From Candidatus Accumulibacter sp. UBA704 (GTDB lineage: Bacteria > Pseudomonadota > Gammaproteobacteria > Burkholderiales > Rhodocyclaceae), in assembly GCA_002304785.1 (NCBI GenBank), contig DBMG01000180.1:1-10816 (forward strand): a stretch of DNA of 10,816 nt, in the 5' to 3' direction. The translations under genes were made by a program, and so were the position numbers. Below, in pieces: positions 1-6,912 of the stretch (positions are counted from its first letter, which is position 1; each line of letters starts with the position of its first letter). The notes beneath the pieces are model-generated. The model worked only from the letters and a program-made list of their open reading frames with translations. It made no database searches and was not told the DNA's origin.

Positions 1-85
1 TGCGCAGCCTTTGTGGACACACGGCTCCAGCGGAATCGAACGGGGTAACGATGGCGGTGAGGACTCCCTGGATCCGGTTGGTCAT
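1..85 (-). CDS. DapA/NanA-family aldolase or dehydratase, N-terminal fragment (runs off the left edge)
   Basis: Only the first 28 codons are present, reading leftward from the ATG at 85. The peptide begins MTNRIQGVLTAIVTPFDSAG. The GVLTAIVTPFD stretch is the typical first beta strand of the dihydrodipicolinate synthase/N-acetylneuraminate lyase (class I aldolase) superfamily. These enzymes form a Schiff base with a 2-oxo acid and either cleave, condense or dehydrate it. The catalytic lysine and tyrosine lie outside the window, so the subfamily cannot be told. A Shine-Dalgarno sequence, AAAGGAGAT, precedes the start (about 92-100 on the reverse strand). The gene is divergent from the DeoR regulator and its sugar-acid operon, so a role in the same catabolism (for example a 2-keto-3-deoxy-acid aldolase or dehydratase) is likely by context but is inference. 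A lysine-biosynthetic DapA is less likely in this setting. Confidence 0.85.
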   Translation of the reverse strand, partial: MTNRIQGVLTAIVTPFDSAGAVCPQRLR

Positions 86-213
86 CGAACTATCTCCTTT
101 TGGGCAATTCAGCCAAAAAATGTCTGTCGTCAATGCTGAGAAACGAATTCCTTGCTTGCACTCAACCGGTGAGAAATCTTGAATTGCAGTTCCGTGCAAG
201 GAAAGAAGTTGTG

Positions 214-225
214 ATCAATGTTGAT
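214..225. promoter_or_regulatory. Perfect 12-bp palindrome ATCAATGTTGAT, modest candidate operator
   Basis: The sequence reads ATCAA-TG-TTGAT, with fully complementary 5-bp arms, and is followed directly by a further TGATA and a T-run. It sits in the AT-rich part of the divergent gap. A second TTGA/TCAA-type palindrome lies at 477-487. Paired palindromes of related sequence in a divergent gap are what an autoregulating DeoR-type repressor would use, but short AT-rich palindromes also arise by chance. The assignment is inference. Confidence 0.3.
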
Positions 226-476
226 TGATATTTTTTTTAAAGTCAACAAAATATATCAAAACGTGTCATTAGCTTCTAATATCTTTCATGCGTGGTTTCT
301 AAATGAGTGTGTGTCACGACAGGGTGGGTTCCAAATTCTTCTGAGAAACTTATAAATCGCATAAAACCATGTAGATATACATCTTATCGGTCCCTGTTGT
401 CTGATCGTCGGCGTGCGTCTGGAGTCTGTATAGAGTTGCCGGAAAGGAGGTCTGCTGTGGTTGAAGATGTCTGTTG

Positions 477-487
477 GTTGAATCAAC
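477..487. promoter_or_regulatory. Palindrome GTTGAATCAAC, modest candidate operator
   Basis: GTTGA and TCAAC are 5-bp inverted arms around one central A. The site shares the TTGA/TCAA core of the palindrome at 214-225 and lies about 80 bp before the most likely start of the DeoR regulator. It could be a second operator half used with the first by looping. This rests only on symmetry and position. Confidence 0.25.
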
Positions 488-565
488 GACGGTTTGTGGC
501 TGATTGTGTGCTGAATTTGTTGCAACATCTATCCAAAACTGTCACAATCTACCAAAGAGGTGGTG

Positions 566-1447
566 GTGGAAGTTTTTGCCCCGGTCGGATTTGGAATGGA
601 AAGAATGCGAGAAATCATGGAACAAGTTGCGCAAAGCGATTACTTGATGGAAGTTGAAAGCGCGCCGTTGCTTCCCGTGCTGCGTCGGCAGCGCATTGCT
701 GAATTTCTGCATCACCATGGTGCGGTGACCTTGCAGCAATTGGCGGAAGCTCTGCATGTCTCGCTATCCACCTTGCGCCGCGATCTTGACGCTTTGGCAG
801 AGGAAGGAGTTATCGAGCGTACCCATGGCGGTGCCATTTTGCGGCATCTCCAGTACAGTACCTTCGAACCCAATATCACGGCGGCGCGCGACCTTTCCCC
901 ACAGGAGAAGCGTCTCGTCGGAATGGCTGCTGCGGAGTCTCTGGTTCCGGGGCAGAGCGTCATATTCGATAGCGGCAGCACCGTATTGGAGGCAGCGAAG
1001 GCGACTGTCGCGAGAAACATCCCGATTATTGCGGTGACCAACGATATCGAGATCGCGCAAATCCTGAATGCCAGTTCGCTTGTTCAGGTACACGTGTTCG
1101 GGGGCCAGTTGCGTCCGGGAAGCAATACGCTGGTTGGCGAGCAGGTGCAGAACGCGGCCAAGTTGATTCGCGCGGACGTGCTCTTCTTCGGCGCTCACGC
1201 CGTAACCGACAACGTGGTTTCGGAAACGTCGCCGGAGGTTGCAGCCGTCAAGCGGGCGCTGATGCGTTCGGCCACGTCGTGCCGCCTACTGGTGGATTCC
1301 TCTAAGTTCCGGCCGAGGGTATTCATGACGGTATGCGATATGGCGGAGATCGCCGAGGTCATTACCGACAAAGGGGCGCCGCAGGAGGAACTTGAGCGGA
1401 TACGTTCCGCAGGCGTCAAGCTCATCATTGCCAAGGGTGCTCCATGA
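566..1447 (+). CDS. DeoR-family transcriptional regulator of sugar-acid catabolism
   Basis: A DNA-binding repressor or activator of the DeoR type. The N-terminal helix-turn-helix reads from RRQRIAEFLHHHGAVT through STLRRDLDALAEEGVIERTHGGAIL. The C-terminal sensor domain (ISOCOT fold, binding phosphorylated sugars) shows SGSTVLEAAKA, VTNDIEIAQIL, GGQLRPGSNTLVGEQ and VDSSKFRPRVF. The start is uncertain. GTG 566 has AAGAGG ending 5 bp upstream and gives 293 residues. ATG 647 has no clear ribosome site but gives 266 residues, closer to the usual 250-270. ATG 605 and 617 are also possible. The stop overlaps the kinase start (ATGA at 1444-1447), so the two are translationally coupled. By family, the effector is probably a phosphorylated intermediate of the downstream pathway, such as an aldonate 4-phosphate. 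The specific ligand is not known. Confidence 0.9.
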   Translation: MEVFAPVGFGMERMREIMEQVAQSDYLMEVESAPLLPVLRRQRIAEFLHHHGAVTLQQLAEALHVSLSTLRRDLDALAEEGVIERTHGGAILRHLQYSTFEPNITAARDLSPQEKRLVGMAAAESLVPGQSVIFDSGSTVLEAAKATVARNIPIIAVTNDIEIAQILNASSLVQVHVFGGQLRPGSNTLVGEQVQNAAKLIRADVLFFGAHAVTDNVVSETSPEVAAVKRALMRSATSCRLLVDSSKFRPRVFMTVCDMAEIAEVITDKGAPQEELERIRSAGVKLIIAKGAP

Positions 1448-2574
1448 CCGGAATTCGTATCCTCGCTGACGACTTGACCGGGGCGCTTGACACCGCGGCG
1501 GCTTTCTCGGGAAAGGTTCCTGTGTATATCGACCGCCCACCGTTGGTTTCTGAGAGCGGTGGCGATCAACCGGTCTCCGTAGTCGCCACACCAACGAGGG
1601 ATGTGGCGGTCGAAGCGCTCGCCGGTTTTCTGAAGCCAGTGCTTGATTGGTTTGTGTCGGGGAGGATGTCCTTCAAGAAGGTCGACAGCCTGTTGCGCGG
1701 CAACACGTTTGAAGAAATTGCGTGGCTTTGTCGGCAGGGTGGATTTGAGCGGGTGCTCTTCGCCCCCGCCTTTCCGGCGCAGGGGCGGATTACGTCGGAG
1801 GACCGTCAATGGCTTGTTCGTCCGGGACTGGATCGGGAAGCGGTAGCCGTTCCTTTTGGGGCCGAATTTGCGCGGCTCGGGTTGCGGTCAGGCGCTGCTC
1901 TGGACGATAGGGCAGACGTGTGGGTTCCCGAGGTCGCGACGGATGGCGATCTGGATCGGGCCGTGATGCAGGCCGAGGCGGCCAAAGAATGCGTGATGTG
2001 GGTTGGCAGCGCCGGATTGGGAAATGCGCTGGCGCGCCGCCTCGGGCTTTCTCCTCAATCGGGTTCGGCGTTGCCCCTTGCCCGAAGCATGGGGCCGACC
2101 GTGCTCGTTAGCGCAAGCTTCCAGCCGATATTCCGGGAACAGTGGTCCTCGCTGCGAACCAATTCGTTCGTGCAGGCTGTGGCTGAAGCCGGGGATGCCG
2201 CACAGATCGGCGCCGCTATCGAGCTGGCGCGAAACGGGGCGGGCGAGGCGTGGTTTGATCTTTCGCCGCGCGAGACGATCAGCGCGGAGCAAGCCACGAC
2301 CCGTTTGGAATCGACCACGAAAATGTTGGTCGAGAGATTGCCCAAACCTGGGCAACTGGTAGTGGTCGGTGGCGATACCTTGCTGGGGTTGTGCCGCGCT
2401 TGCGGCGCGAGAGGATTACTGGCACATCCGTCGATACGTCAGGGATGGGGGTGCGCACGAATCATGGGTGGCGTCTGGGATGGCGTGCCTTGTTATTCAC
2501 GGTCAGGGGCGTTCGGCACGGCGGATGATCTCGTCGCGCTGTACGGCGCCCTGAGTCATACAACATCTTGTTGA
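1444..2574 (+). CDS. Four-carbon acid sugar kinase (DUF1537 family; D-threonate kinase/OtnK-type)
   Basis: A cytoplasmic ATP-dependent kinase that phosphorylates the terminal hydroxyl of tetronate-type acids. The N-terminal domain opens with ADDLTGALD (residues 8-16) and has the substrate-binding KKVDSLLRGN (78-87). This is close to the family's KKxDSTLRGN, with Leu in place of Thr. The C-terminal nucleotide-binding domain shows VVVGGDTLLG around residue 309 and SGAFGTADD (354-362). At 376 residues it is somewhat shorter than many members (about 400-430). Immediate linkage to PdxA2, 11 bp downstream, matches the known DtnK-PdxA2 pair, where D-threonate becomes D-threonate 4-phosphate and then dihydroxyacetone phosphate. 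However, DUF1537 also includes 2-oxotetronate, erythronate and 3-oxo-isoapionate kinases, so the exact substrate is inference. The start is fixed by the 4-bp overlap with the DeoR stop. Confidence 0.9.
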   Translation: MTGIRILADDLTGALDTAAAFSGKVPVYIDRPPLVSESGGDQPVSVVATPTRDVAVEALAGFLKPVLDWFVSGRMSFKKVDSLLRGNTFEEIAWLCRQGGFERVLFAPAFPAQGRITSEDRQWLVRPGLDREAVAVPFGAEFARLGLRSGAALDDRADVWVPEVATDGDLDRAVMQAEAAKECVMWVGSAGLGNALARRLGLSPQSGSALPLARSMGPTVLVSASFQPIFREQWSSLRTNSFVQAVAEAGDAAQIGAAIELARNGAGEAWFDLSPRETISAEQATTRLESTTKMLVERLPKPGQLVVVGGDTLLGLCRACGARGLLAHPSIRQGWGCARIMGGVWDGVPCYSRSGAFGTADDLVALYGALSHTTSC

Positions 2575-2585
2575 AAGGAGTCGAA

Positions 2586-3596
2586 ATGCCAAAAGCCATT
2601 CGTCTGGCGGTAACCATGGGCGATCCATCTGGCATTGGGCCGGAGATCATCGTCAAGTCTGCACTCAAACTGCGCAAGGAAATCGCCGACGGCCGGATGG
2701 AACTGCTGGTGGTCGGAAGTGCGGATGCATTGACCAAGGTTTGCGGGCAACTGAATGTGGCCGCGGGTTCGTTGCCATTGAATATGATCGATGTCGGGCC
2801 GGTTCCTGGCGAAATTGTAACCGGGAAGATTTCGCCCGTCGGCGGCGAGTGGGCCTACCGTGCCGTCAAGCGGGCGGCCGAAATGGTTCGGTCAGGTGAT
2901 GCCGACGCTATCGTTACTGCACCGCTTTCCAAGGAAGCACTGCATCTCGCCGGTCATCATTTCGAGGGGCATACGGAGCTGCTGGCCCATCTGACAGGGC
3001 AGCGGGATGCGGTGATGATGCTGGCCCATGGGCCGATGCGGGTGACCCATGTCACGACTCACTGTGCGATTTCAGAAGTGCCGAACCGCGTGACGCCAAC
3101 GCGTTTGCGCCGCGTCTTCGATGTGACCCTGGAGGCACTCGAATGCCTTGGTTTTGAGAAGCCCCGACTGGGTGTCGCCGGCCTCAACCCGCATTCCGGG
3201 GAAGGCGGCATTTTGGGCAAGGAGGACGAGGAGATCATCGCACCGATCATCAAGGAATATGTGGCGAAGGGCTACGATATCACCGGCCCGGTGCCGGGTG
3301 ATACGGTGTTCATCAAGCTGCGCGCCGAGCAGTTCGATGCAGTGGTGGCGATGTTCCACGACCAGGGCCACATTCCGGTCAAGCTGCTCGGATTCAATGT
3401 GGATCCAGCATCAGGGGAATGGCAAGCGATCAGTGGCGTCAACGTCACCCTCGGTTTGCCAATCCTGCGTACCTCGGTTGATCACGGAACGGCGTTCGAT
3501 ATTGCTGGCAAAGGGATAGCCAATCCGGACAGCATGGTCGATGCGGCCGAGTACGCCTTGAAGCTGCTTGAAGGACGGCGCAAGAAAGGGCTCTAG
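2586..3596 (+). CDS. pdxA2: 4-phosphate acid-sugar 3-dehydrogenase, PdxA2 type (4-phospho-D-threonate 3-dehydrogenase-like)
   Basis: An NAD-dependent, metal-requiring oxidative decarboxylase of the PdxA family. It begins AIRLAVTMGDPSGIGPE and carries GHTELLAHL (His129), TTHCAIS (His159), LNPHSGEGG (His203), MFHDQGHIPVK (His258) and RTSVDHGTAFDIAGKG (His300). His159, His203 and His258 correspond in sequence context and spacing to the metal-binding histidines of E. coli PdxA, so the active site looks intact. It has 336 residues, as usual for the family. I chose the ATG at 2586, which has AAAGGAG at 2574-2580, over the in-frame TTG at 2568. Adjacency to a DUF1537 kinase, and no sign of pyridoxine synthesis genes, argue for PdxA2: oxidation at C3 of the kinase product and loss of CO2 to give dihydroxyacetone phosphate. 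Vitamin B6 synthesis is the less likely alternative. Confidence 0.9.
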   Translation: MPKAIRLAVTMGDPSGIGPEIIVKSALKLRKEIADGRMELLVVGSADALTKVCGQLNVAAGSLPLNMIDVGPVPGEIVTGKISPVGGEWAYRAVKRAAEMVRSGDADAIVTAPLSKEALHLAGHHFEGHTELLAHLTGQRDAVMMLAHGPMRVTHVTTHCAISEVPNRVTPTRLRRVFDVTLEALECLGFEKPRLGVAGLNPHSGEGGILGKEDEEIIAPIIKEYVAKGYDITGPVPGDTVFIKLRAEQFDAVVAMFHDQGHIPVKLLGFNVDPASGEWQAISGVNVTLGLPILRTSVDHGTAFDIAGKGIANPDSMVDAAEYALKLLEGRRKKGL

Positions 3597-3625
3597 CTGA
3601 CTTCTCATATTGCAAGGAACTGAAC

Positions 3626-4816
3626 ATGAATCCACCTGAAAATCACCTTGCGGATTGTGCGGCGTGCCTGCATCCGCACCCGGATGATGCATCCCGACTT
3701 ATCGCCGATATTCCTTCTCCCTGCGTGCAGAATCACGCCGCCAACCTGATGCCGTTGGCTAATGGTGATATCGGCTGCGTGTGGTTCGGTGGCAGCCAGG
3801 AAGGGAAGTCGGACATTTCGATCTATTTCTCTCGCCTGCCGAAAGGGGAGGTGTGCTGGACCGAAGCAGTCATGCTTTCCGATGATTCCACGCGCTCCGA
3901 GCAGAACCCCGTGCTCTTCCCGGCTCCGGACGGCAAACTTTGGTTGTTCTACACGGCGCAGAAATCCGGCAACCAGGATACGTCGATTATTCGTTATCGC
4001 ATCTCGGAAGACAACGGCCAGAACTGGGGAGCAATCGGTGTGTTGTTCGACAAGGCGGGCACGTTCGTGCGCCAACCGGTGGTTGTCCTCGACAACGGCG
4101 ACTGGCTGGTGCCGGTGTTCTATTGCCGTACCCAGCCGGGAGAGAAATGGGTGGGCAACAATGACATCAGCGCCGTGCGCATCTCGTCGGACCAGGGGCA
4201 CACCTGGAGCGAAGTCGAAGTCCCGAACAGCGTTGGTTGCGTGCATATGAATATCGAGAAGATGCCTGACAGTTCACTGCTGGCCGTGTATCGCAGCCGT
4301 TGGGCGGACTACATCTACATGAGCCGCTCGACCGATCACGGTTGGACCTGGACGGAACCTCAGCCGACCCAGCTGCCCAACAACAATTCCTCGATTCAGT
4401 TGACGCGGCTGGCCAACGGGCATCTGGCCATGGTCTTCAACGACATCAGCGCGGCGCAGGCAACCGAACGCCGTACCTCGCTGTATGACGAAATCGAGGA
4501 CGAGGAAGAAGGTGAAGTCAAATCCGCGGTGGAACCCGTTGCTGCAACAAATATGCGGACAGCTTTCTGGGGAACGCCGCGCGCGCCGATGACTCTGGCG
4601 ATTTCCGAGGACGGTGGGAAGACCTGGCCAAACAAACGCAATCTGGAAGTAGGTGATGGCTACTGCATGACCAACAACTCCGAACTTCAGCTCAACCGCG
4701 AATACTCGTACCCAAGCATCAAGCAAACCGCCGATGGCTTCATTCATATCGCCTATACCTTCTACCGTCAGAAAATCAGGTACGTGCGGGTGAGGGAAGA
4801 GTGGGTCAAAGGCTAG
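3626..4816 (+). CDS. Cytosolic sialidase-like BNR/Asp-box beta-propeller protein (BNR_2 type), substrate unknown
   Basis: A six-bladed-propeller-type protein of 396 residues. Four Asp-boxes (S-x-D-x-G-x-x-W) are visible: 127-134 SEDNGQNW, 187-194 SSDQGHTW, 235-242 STDHGWTW and 327-334 SEDGGKTW. It also has the family features NGDIGCVWFGGSQEGKSDI (47-65), EQNPVLF and a C-terminal SYPSIKQTADGFIHIAYTFYR. No signal peptide or membrane segment is present, so it should be cytosolic. The N-terminal (F/Y)RIP motif of classical sialidases is absent. There are no sialic-acid kinase or epimerase genes nearby, so true sialidase activity is doubtful. An acidic insert (YDEIEDEEEGE, about 287-297) precedes the last Asp-box. 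The ribosome site AAGGA lies about 7 bp before the ATG, and the gene is 29 bp after pdxA2 in the same operon. By context it may hydrolyse or rearrange a sugar-acid conjugate. That is inference. Confidence 0.85.
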   Translation: MNPPENHLADCAACLHPHPDDASRLIADIPSPCVQNHAANLMPLANGDIGCVWFGGSQEGKSDISIYFSRLPKGEVCWTEAVMLSDDSTRSEQNPVLFPAPDGKLWLFYTAQKSGNQDTSIIRYRISEDNGQNWGAIGVLFDKAGTFVRQPVVVLDNGDWLVPVFYCRTQPGEKWVGNNDISAVRISSDQGHTWSEVEVPNSVGCVHMNIEKMPDSSLLAVYRSRWADYIYMSRSTDHGWTWTEPQPTQLPNNNSSIQLTRLANGHLAMVFNDISAAQATERRTSLYDEIEDEEEGEVKSAVEPVAATNMRTAFWGTPRAPMTLAISEDGGKTWPNKRNLEVGDGYCMTNNSELQLNREYSYPSIKQTADGFIHIAYTFYRQKIRYVRVREEWVKG

Positions 4817-4855
4817 GCCGAATAGGCCGGAAACCGAGAACAGGAAATGAGAAAC

Positions 4856-6013
4856 ATGAGCACATATGCACTTTTGAACGCCGGCCGCATCATCGCGGGC
4901 CCGGGAAGCATCGAGAGCATCAACGAGGTCGTCACCGATCTGGGCGCCAGGAAGGTGTTGATCATCAGCGACAAAGGCGTGGCTCGGGCCGGATTGATCG
5001 AAAAGCCCAAAGCGATTCTTGAGGCGGCCGGAGTTGCGGTGGCCGTCCTCGACGATACGCCACCCGAGCCTGATGTCGAACAGGTAAATGCCATTCTTGC
5101 GGCGGCGCTGCCGCACGGTGCGCAAGCGGTGATCGGCATCGGTGGCGGAAGTGCCATGGATGTGGCCAAGATCGTGGCGGTGCTGCTCAACAACGATGTG
5201 TCGTTGCGCGATCTGCTCAAGGGCAAGGCGAAGATCGCCCGCCGCGGAGCGCCGACGCTGATGGTTCCCACCACGGCAGGCACCGGCTCGGAAACGACGC
5301 CGAACAGCATCATCCTGGTTCCGGAAGACGAGTTGAAGGTCGGTATCGTCAGTCCCAAGTTGATGCCCGATTGCGTCATCCTTGACCCGGAACTGACCGT
5401 CGGCCTGCCGCCGGCGATTACTGCGTCGACGGGCATGGACGCACTGTGCCACGCGATTGAGTGCTACACGTCGAAGAAAGGCAATCCGTTCAGCGATATG
5501 CTCGCGCTCAAGGCGATCACGCTGATCTCGCGCAGCATTCGCACGGCTTTCAACGACGGCAAAAACCTCAATGCACGTCACGACATGCTGCTCGGAGCGA
5601 TGTACGGCGGCATGTGCATCGCTACTTCGAGCACGACCGCGGTGCATGCCCTGGCCTATCCGCTGGGGGGTAAGTACCGCATAGCGCACGGGATCTCCAA
5701 CGCCATCCTGCTGCCTTTCGTTATGCGCTTCAATGCCGTCGGCAACGAGGATAAGTTCTGCGACATCGCTCTGGCCATGGGACTGGATGTTTCGGAAAAA
5801 ACTCCGCAGGAGGTGGCCTCCGTGATGATCGACGCGCTCTTTGCGCTCAATCGCGATCTCGCGATTCCGGGTGACCTGAAGCGCTGGAACATTACCGAGG
5901 CCGATCTGGAAACGCTGGTCGAAGGGGCGGCGAAGGTAACGCGGTTGCTCGACAACAACCCGCGGCCAATGAACAAAGCCGATATCCGGGCGATCTACTC
6001 ACAACTGATCTGA
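4856..6013 (+). CDS. Iron-containing (group III) alcohol dehydrogenase
   Basis: An NAD(P)-dependent oxidoreductase of the FucO/lactaldehyde reductase-like family, 385 residues as usual. The Rossmann-type N-terminal domain shows IGIGGGSAMDVAK (93-105) and PTTAGTGSETTP (138-149). The metal ligands are Asp195 and His199 (in GMDALCHAIE), His264 (TAVHALAYPLGG) and His278 (RIAHGISNA). Their spacing closely matches FucO, so the enzyme should be active with Fe2+ or Zn2+. I prefer the ATG at 4856 because AGGAA at 4842-4846 sits about 9 bp upstream; the in-frame ATG at 4847 is too close to it. It is the last gene of the kinase-pdxA2-propeller unit, 39 bp after the propeller gene. Likely role: oxidising or reducing a hydroxyl/aldehyde of the sugar-acid substrate before phosphorylation. 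The substrate cannot be read from the sequence. Confidence 0.9.
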   Translation: MSTYALLNAGRIIAGPGSIESINEVVTDLGARKVLIISDKGVARAGLIEKPKAILEAAGVAVAVLDDTPPEPDVEQVNAILAAALPHGAQAVIGIGGGSAMDVAKIVAVLLNNDVSLRDLLKGKAKIARRGAPTLMVPTTAGTGSETTPNSIILVPEDELKVGIVSPKLMPDCVILDPELTVGLPPAITASTGMDALCHAIECYTSKKGNPFSDMLALKAITLISRSIRTAFNDGKNLNARHDMLLGAMYGGMCIATSSTTAVHALAYPLGGKYRIAHGISNAILLPFVMRFNAVGNEDKFCDIALAMGLDVSEKTPQEVASVMIDALFALNRDLAIPGDLKRWNITEADLETLVEGAAKVTRLLDNNPRPMNKADIRAIYSQLI

Positions 6014-6117
6014 AACAGCATTGGTAAGGGTATTGTTCACTTCGCTGAAGGAGGTTGGCCGGGTGCGGATCGCCTGATTTATGATTCGCGCTTTTCCAAT
6101 GGGCAAAGGAATAGACG

Positions 6118-6846
6118 ATGGAAATGCAACTCTTCTTGGTCGCTTTGATGCAAATCATGATGGTCAACGTCGTCCTTTCTGGCGATAACGCCGTGGTCAT
6201 TGCTCTGGCGGCACGCAACCTGCCGGTAAATCAACAGAAGCATGCAATGCTTTGGGGCTGCGGAGGCGCCATCGTCCTGCGGATCGTGCTGACCGTTGTG
6301 GCCGTAACCTTGCTACAAATCCCGTTTCTGCAGTTCTTCGGTGCGCTTTTGCTTGTATGGATTGCCGTCAAGCTTTTGATCGAGGAAGACGAAGATGAAG
6401 GGCATCACCACGCCCATGACAATCTGTTTGGTGCAGTAAAGACCATCCTGATTGCTGACATCGTTATGAGCCTCGATAACACACTCGCCATTGCGGGTGT
6501 GGCCAAGGGGAACTGGCCTTTGCTGGTTGCCGGTCTGGTGCTGTCGATTCCCCTGATCGTGTTCGGTAGCACCATCATCATGAAGATGATCGAGCGCTTT
6601 CCTGTCATTGTTTACATCGGCGCCGGCCTGATTGCCTACACCGCCGGAGAGATGATTGACTCTGATGCCGCCGTGCAGCCTTATTTGCCGCACATTTTTC
6701 ATGCCACACCGTATCTGGGCATGTTGCTGGCGGGGGGCGTGATAGGGTATGGCTGGCGGTACAACGTGGTGAAGGGACGCACGCCCAAAGATATACTGGT
6801 GGCCGACGAACATGCGGTGGAACGCATGGAAGACCAGATCGACTGA
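6118..6846 (+). CDS. TerC/YkoY-YjbE-family integral membrane protein, probable metal (Mn) handling
   Basis: A 242-residue inner-membrane protein with about seven hydrophobic helices. It carries the two family signatures with acidic residues inside membrane segments: NVVLSGDNAVVIALAARNLP (17-36) and IADIVMSLDNTLAIAGVA (112-129). Between them is a loop rich in acidic residues and histidines (EEDEDEGHHHAHD, 89-101), suggesting metal binding. TerC relatives in Bacillus are linked to manganese export and metalation of secreted proteins; the function of this one is inferred from that. The ribosome site AAAGGA lies about 7 bp before the ATG. A 104-bp gap separates it from the alcohol dehydrogenase, so it may have its own promoter. 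I saw no yybP-ykoY (manganese) riboswitch upstream. It has no obvious connection to the sugar-acid genes on either side. Confidence 0.88.
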   Translation: MEMQLFLVALMQIMMVNVVLSGDNAVVIALAARNLPVNQQKHAMLWGCGGAIVLRIVLTVVAVTLLQIPFLQFFGALLLVWIAVKLLIEEDEDEGHHHAHDNLFGAVKTILIADIVMSLDNTLAIAGVAKGNWPLLVAGLVLSIPLIVFGSTIIMKMIERFPVIVYIGAGLIAYTAGEMIDSDAAVQPYLPHIFHATPYLGMLLAGGVIGYGWRYNVVKGRTPKDILVADEHAVERMEDQID

Positions 6847-6912
6847 GTTCGCGCCAGTATGCGCTTTCGCGTTTTCGGCGGGATAAGTCGAGAATTTCTT
6901 GAAAGCAATGCC

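Larger units (their letters stand above)
86..565. other. Divergent intergenic/regulatory region, about 480 bp
   Basis: This gap lies between the leftward DapA-like gene and the rightward DeoR regulator. It is clearly more AT-rich than the flanking genes, especially at 200-300, where there is a T-run at 231-238. It holds two short palindromes (214-225 and 477-487, listed separately). It also holds a strong ribosome-binding sequence, AAAGGAGG, at 443-450, placed 6 bp before a GTG at 457. The reading frame opened by that GTG ends at 657 inside the regulator and has AT-rich third codon positions unlike the real genes, so I do not call it a gene. No convincing -35/-10 pair with good spacing was found for either divergent gene. 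No RNA gene was recognised. Confidence 0.7.

Noticed and set aside
2586..3596. PdxA of vitamin B6 synthesis
   Set aside because: The active-site residues are shared between PdxA and PdxA2, but the operon with a DUF1537 kinase and a DeoR regulator, and no pdxJ, ksgA or surA neighbours, favours PdxA2.
3626..4816. Sialic-acid catabolic locus (sialidase plus NanA-like gene)
   Set aside because: There is no NanK, NanE or transporter in the window, and no signal peptide or (F/Y)RIP motif on the sialidase-like protein. The adjacent kinase and PdxA2 point to aldonate metabolism.
4274..5689. Long reverse-strand open frame (471 codons) opposite the propeller and alcohol dehydrogenase genes
   Set aside because: It is the mirror of two strongly supported genes on the plus strand. 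The translation is rich in His, Arg, Gln and Asp with no recognisable fold, and no ribosome site precedes it.
6014..6117. Possible yybP-ykoY manganese riboswitch before the TerC-family gene
   Set aside because: The region is only 104 bp, and I could not find the conserved core elements of that riboswitch. Only an ordinary ribosome site is visible.
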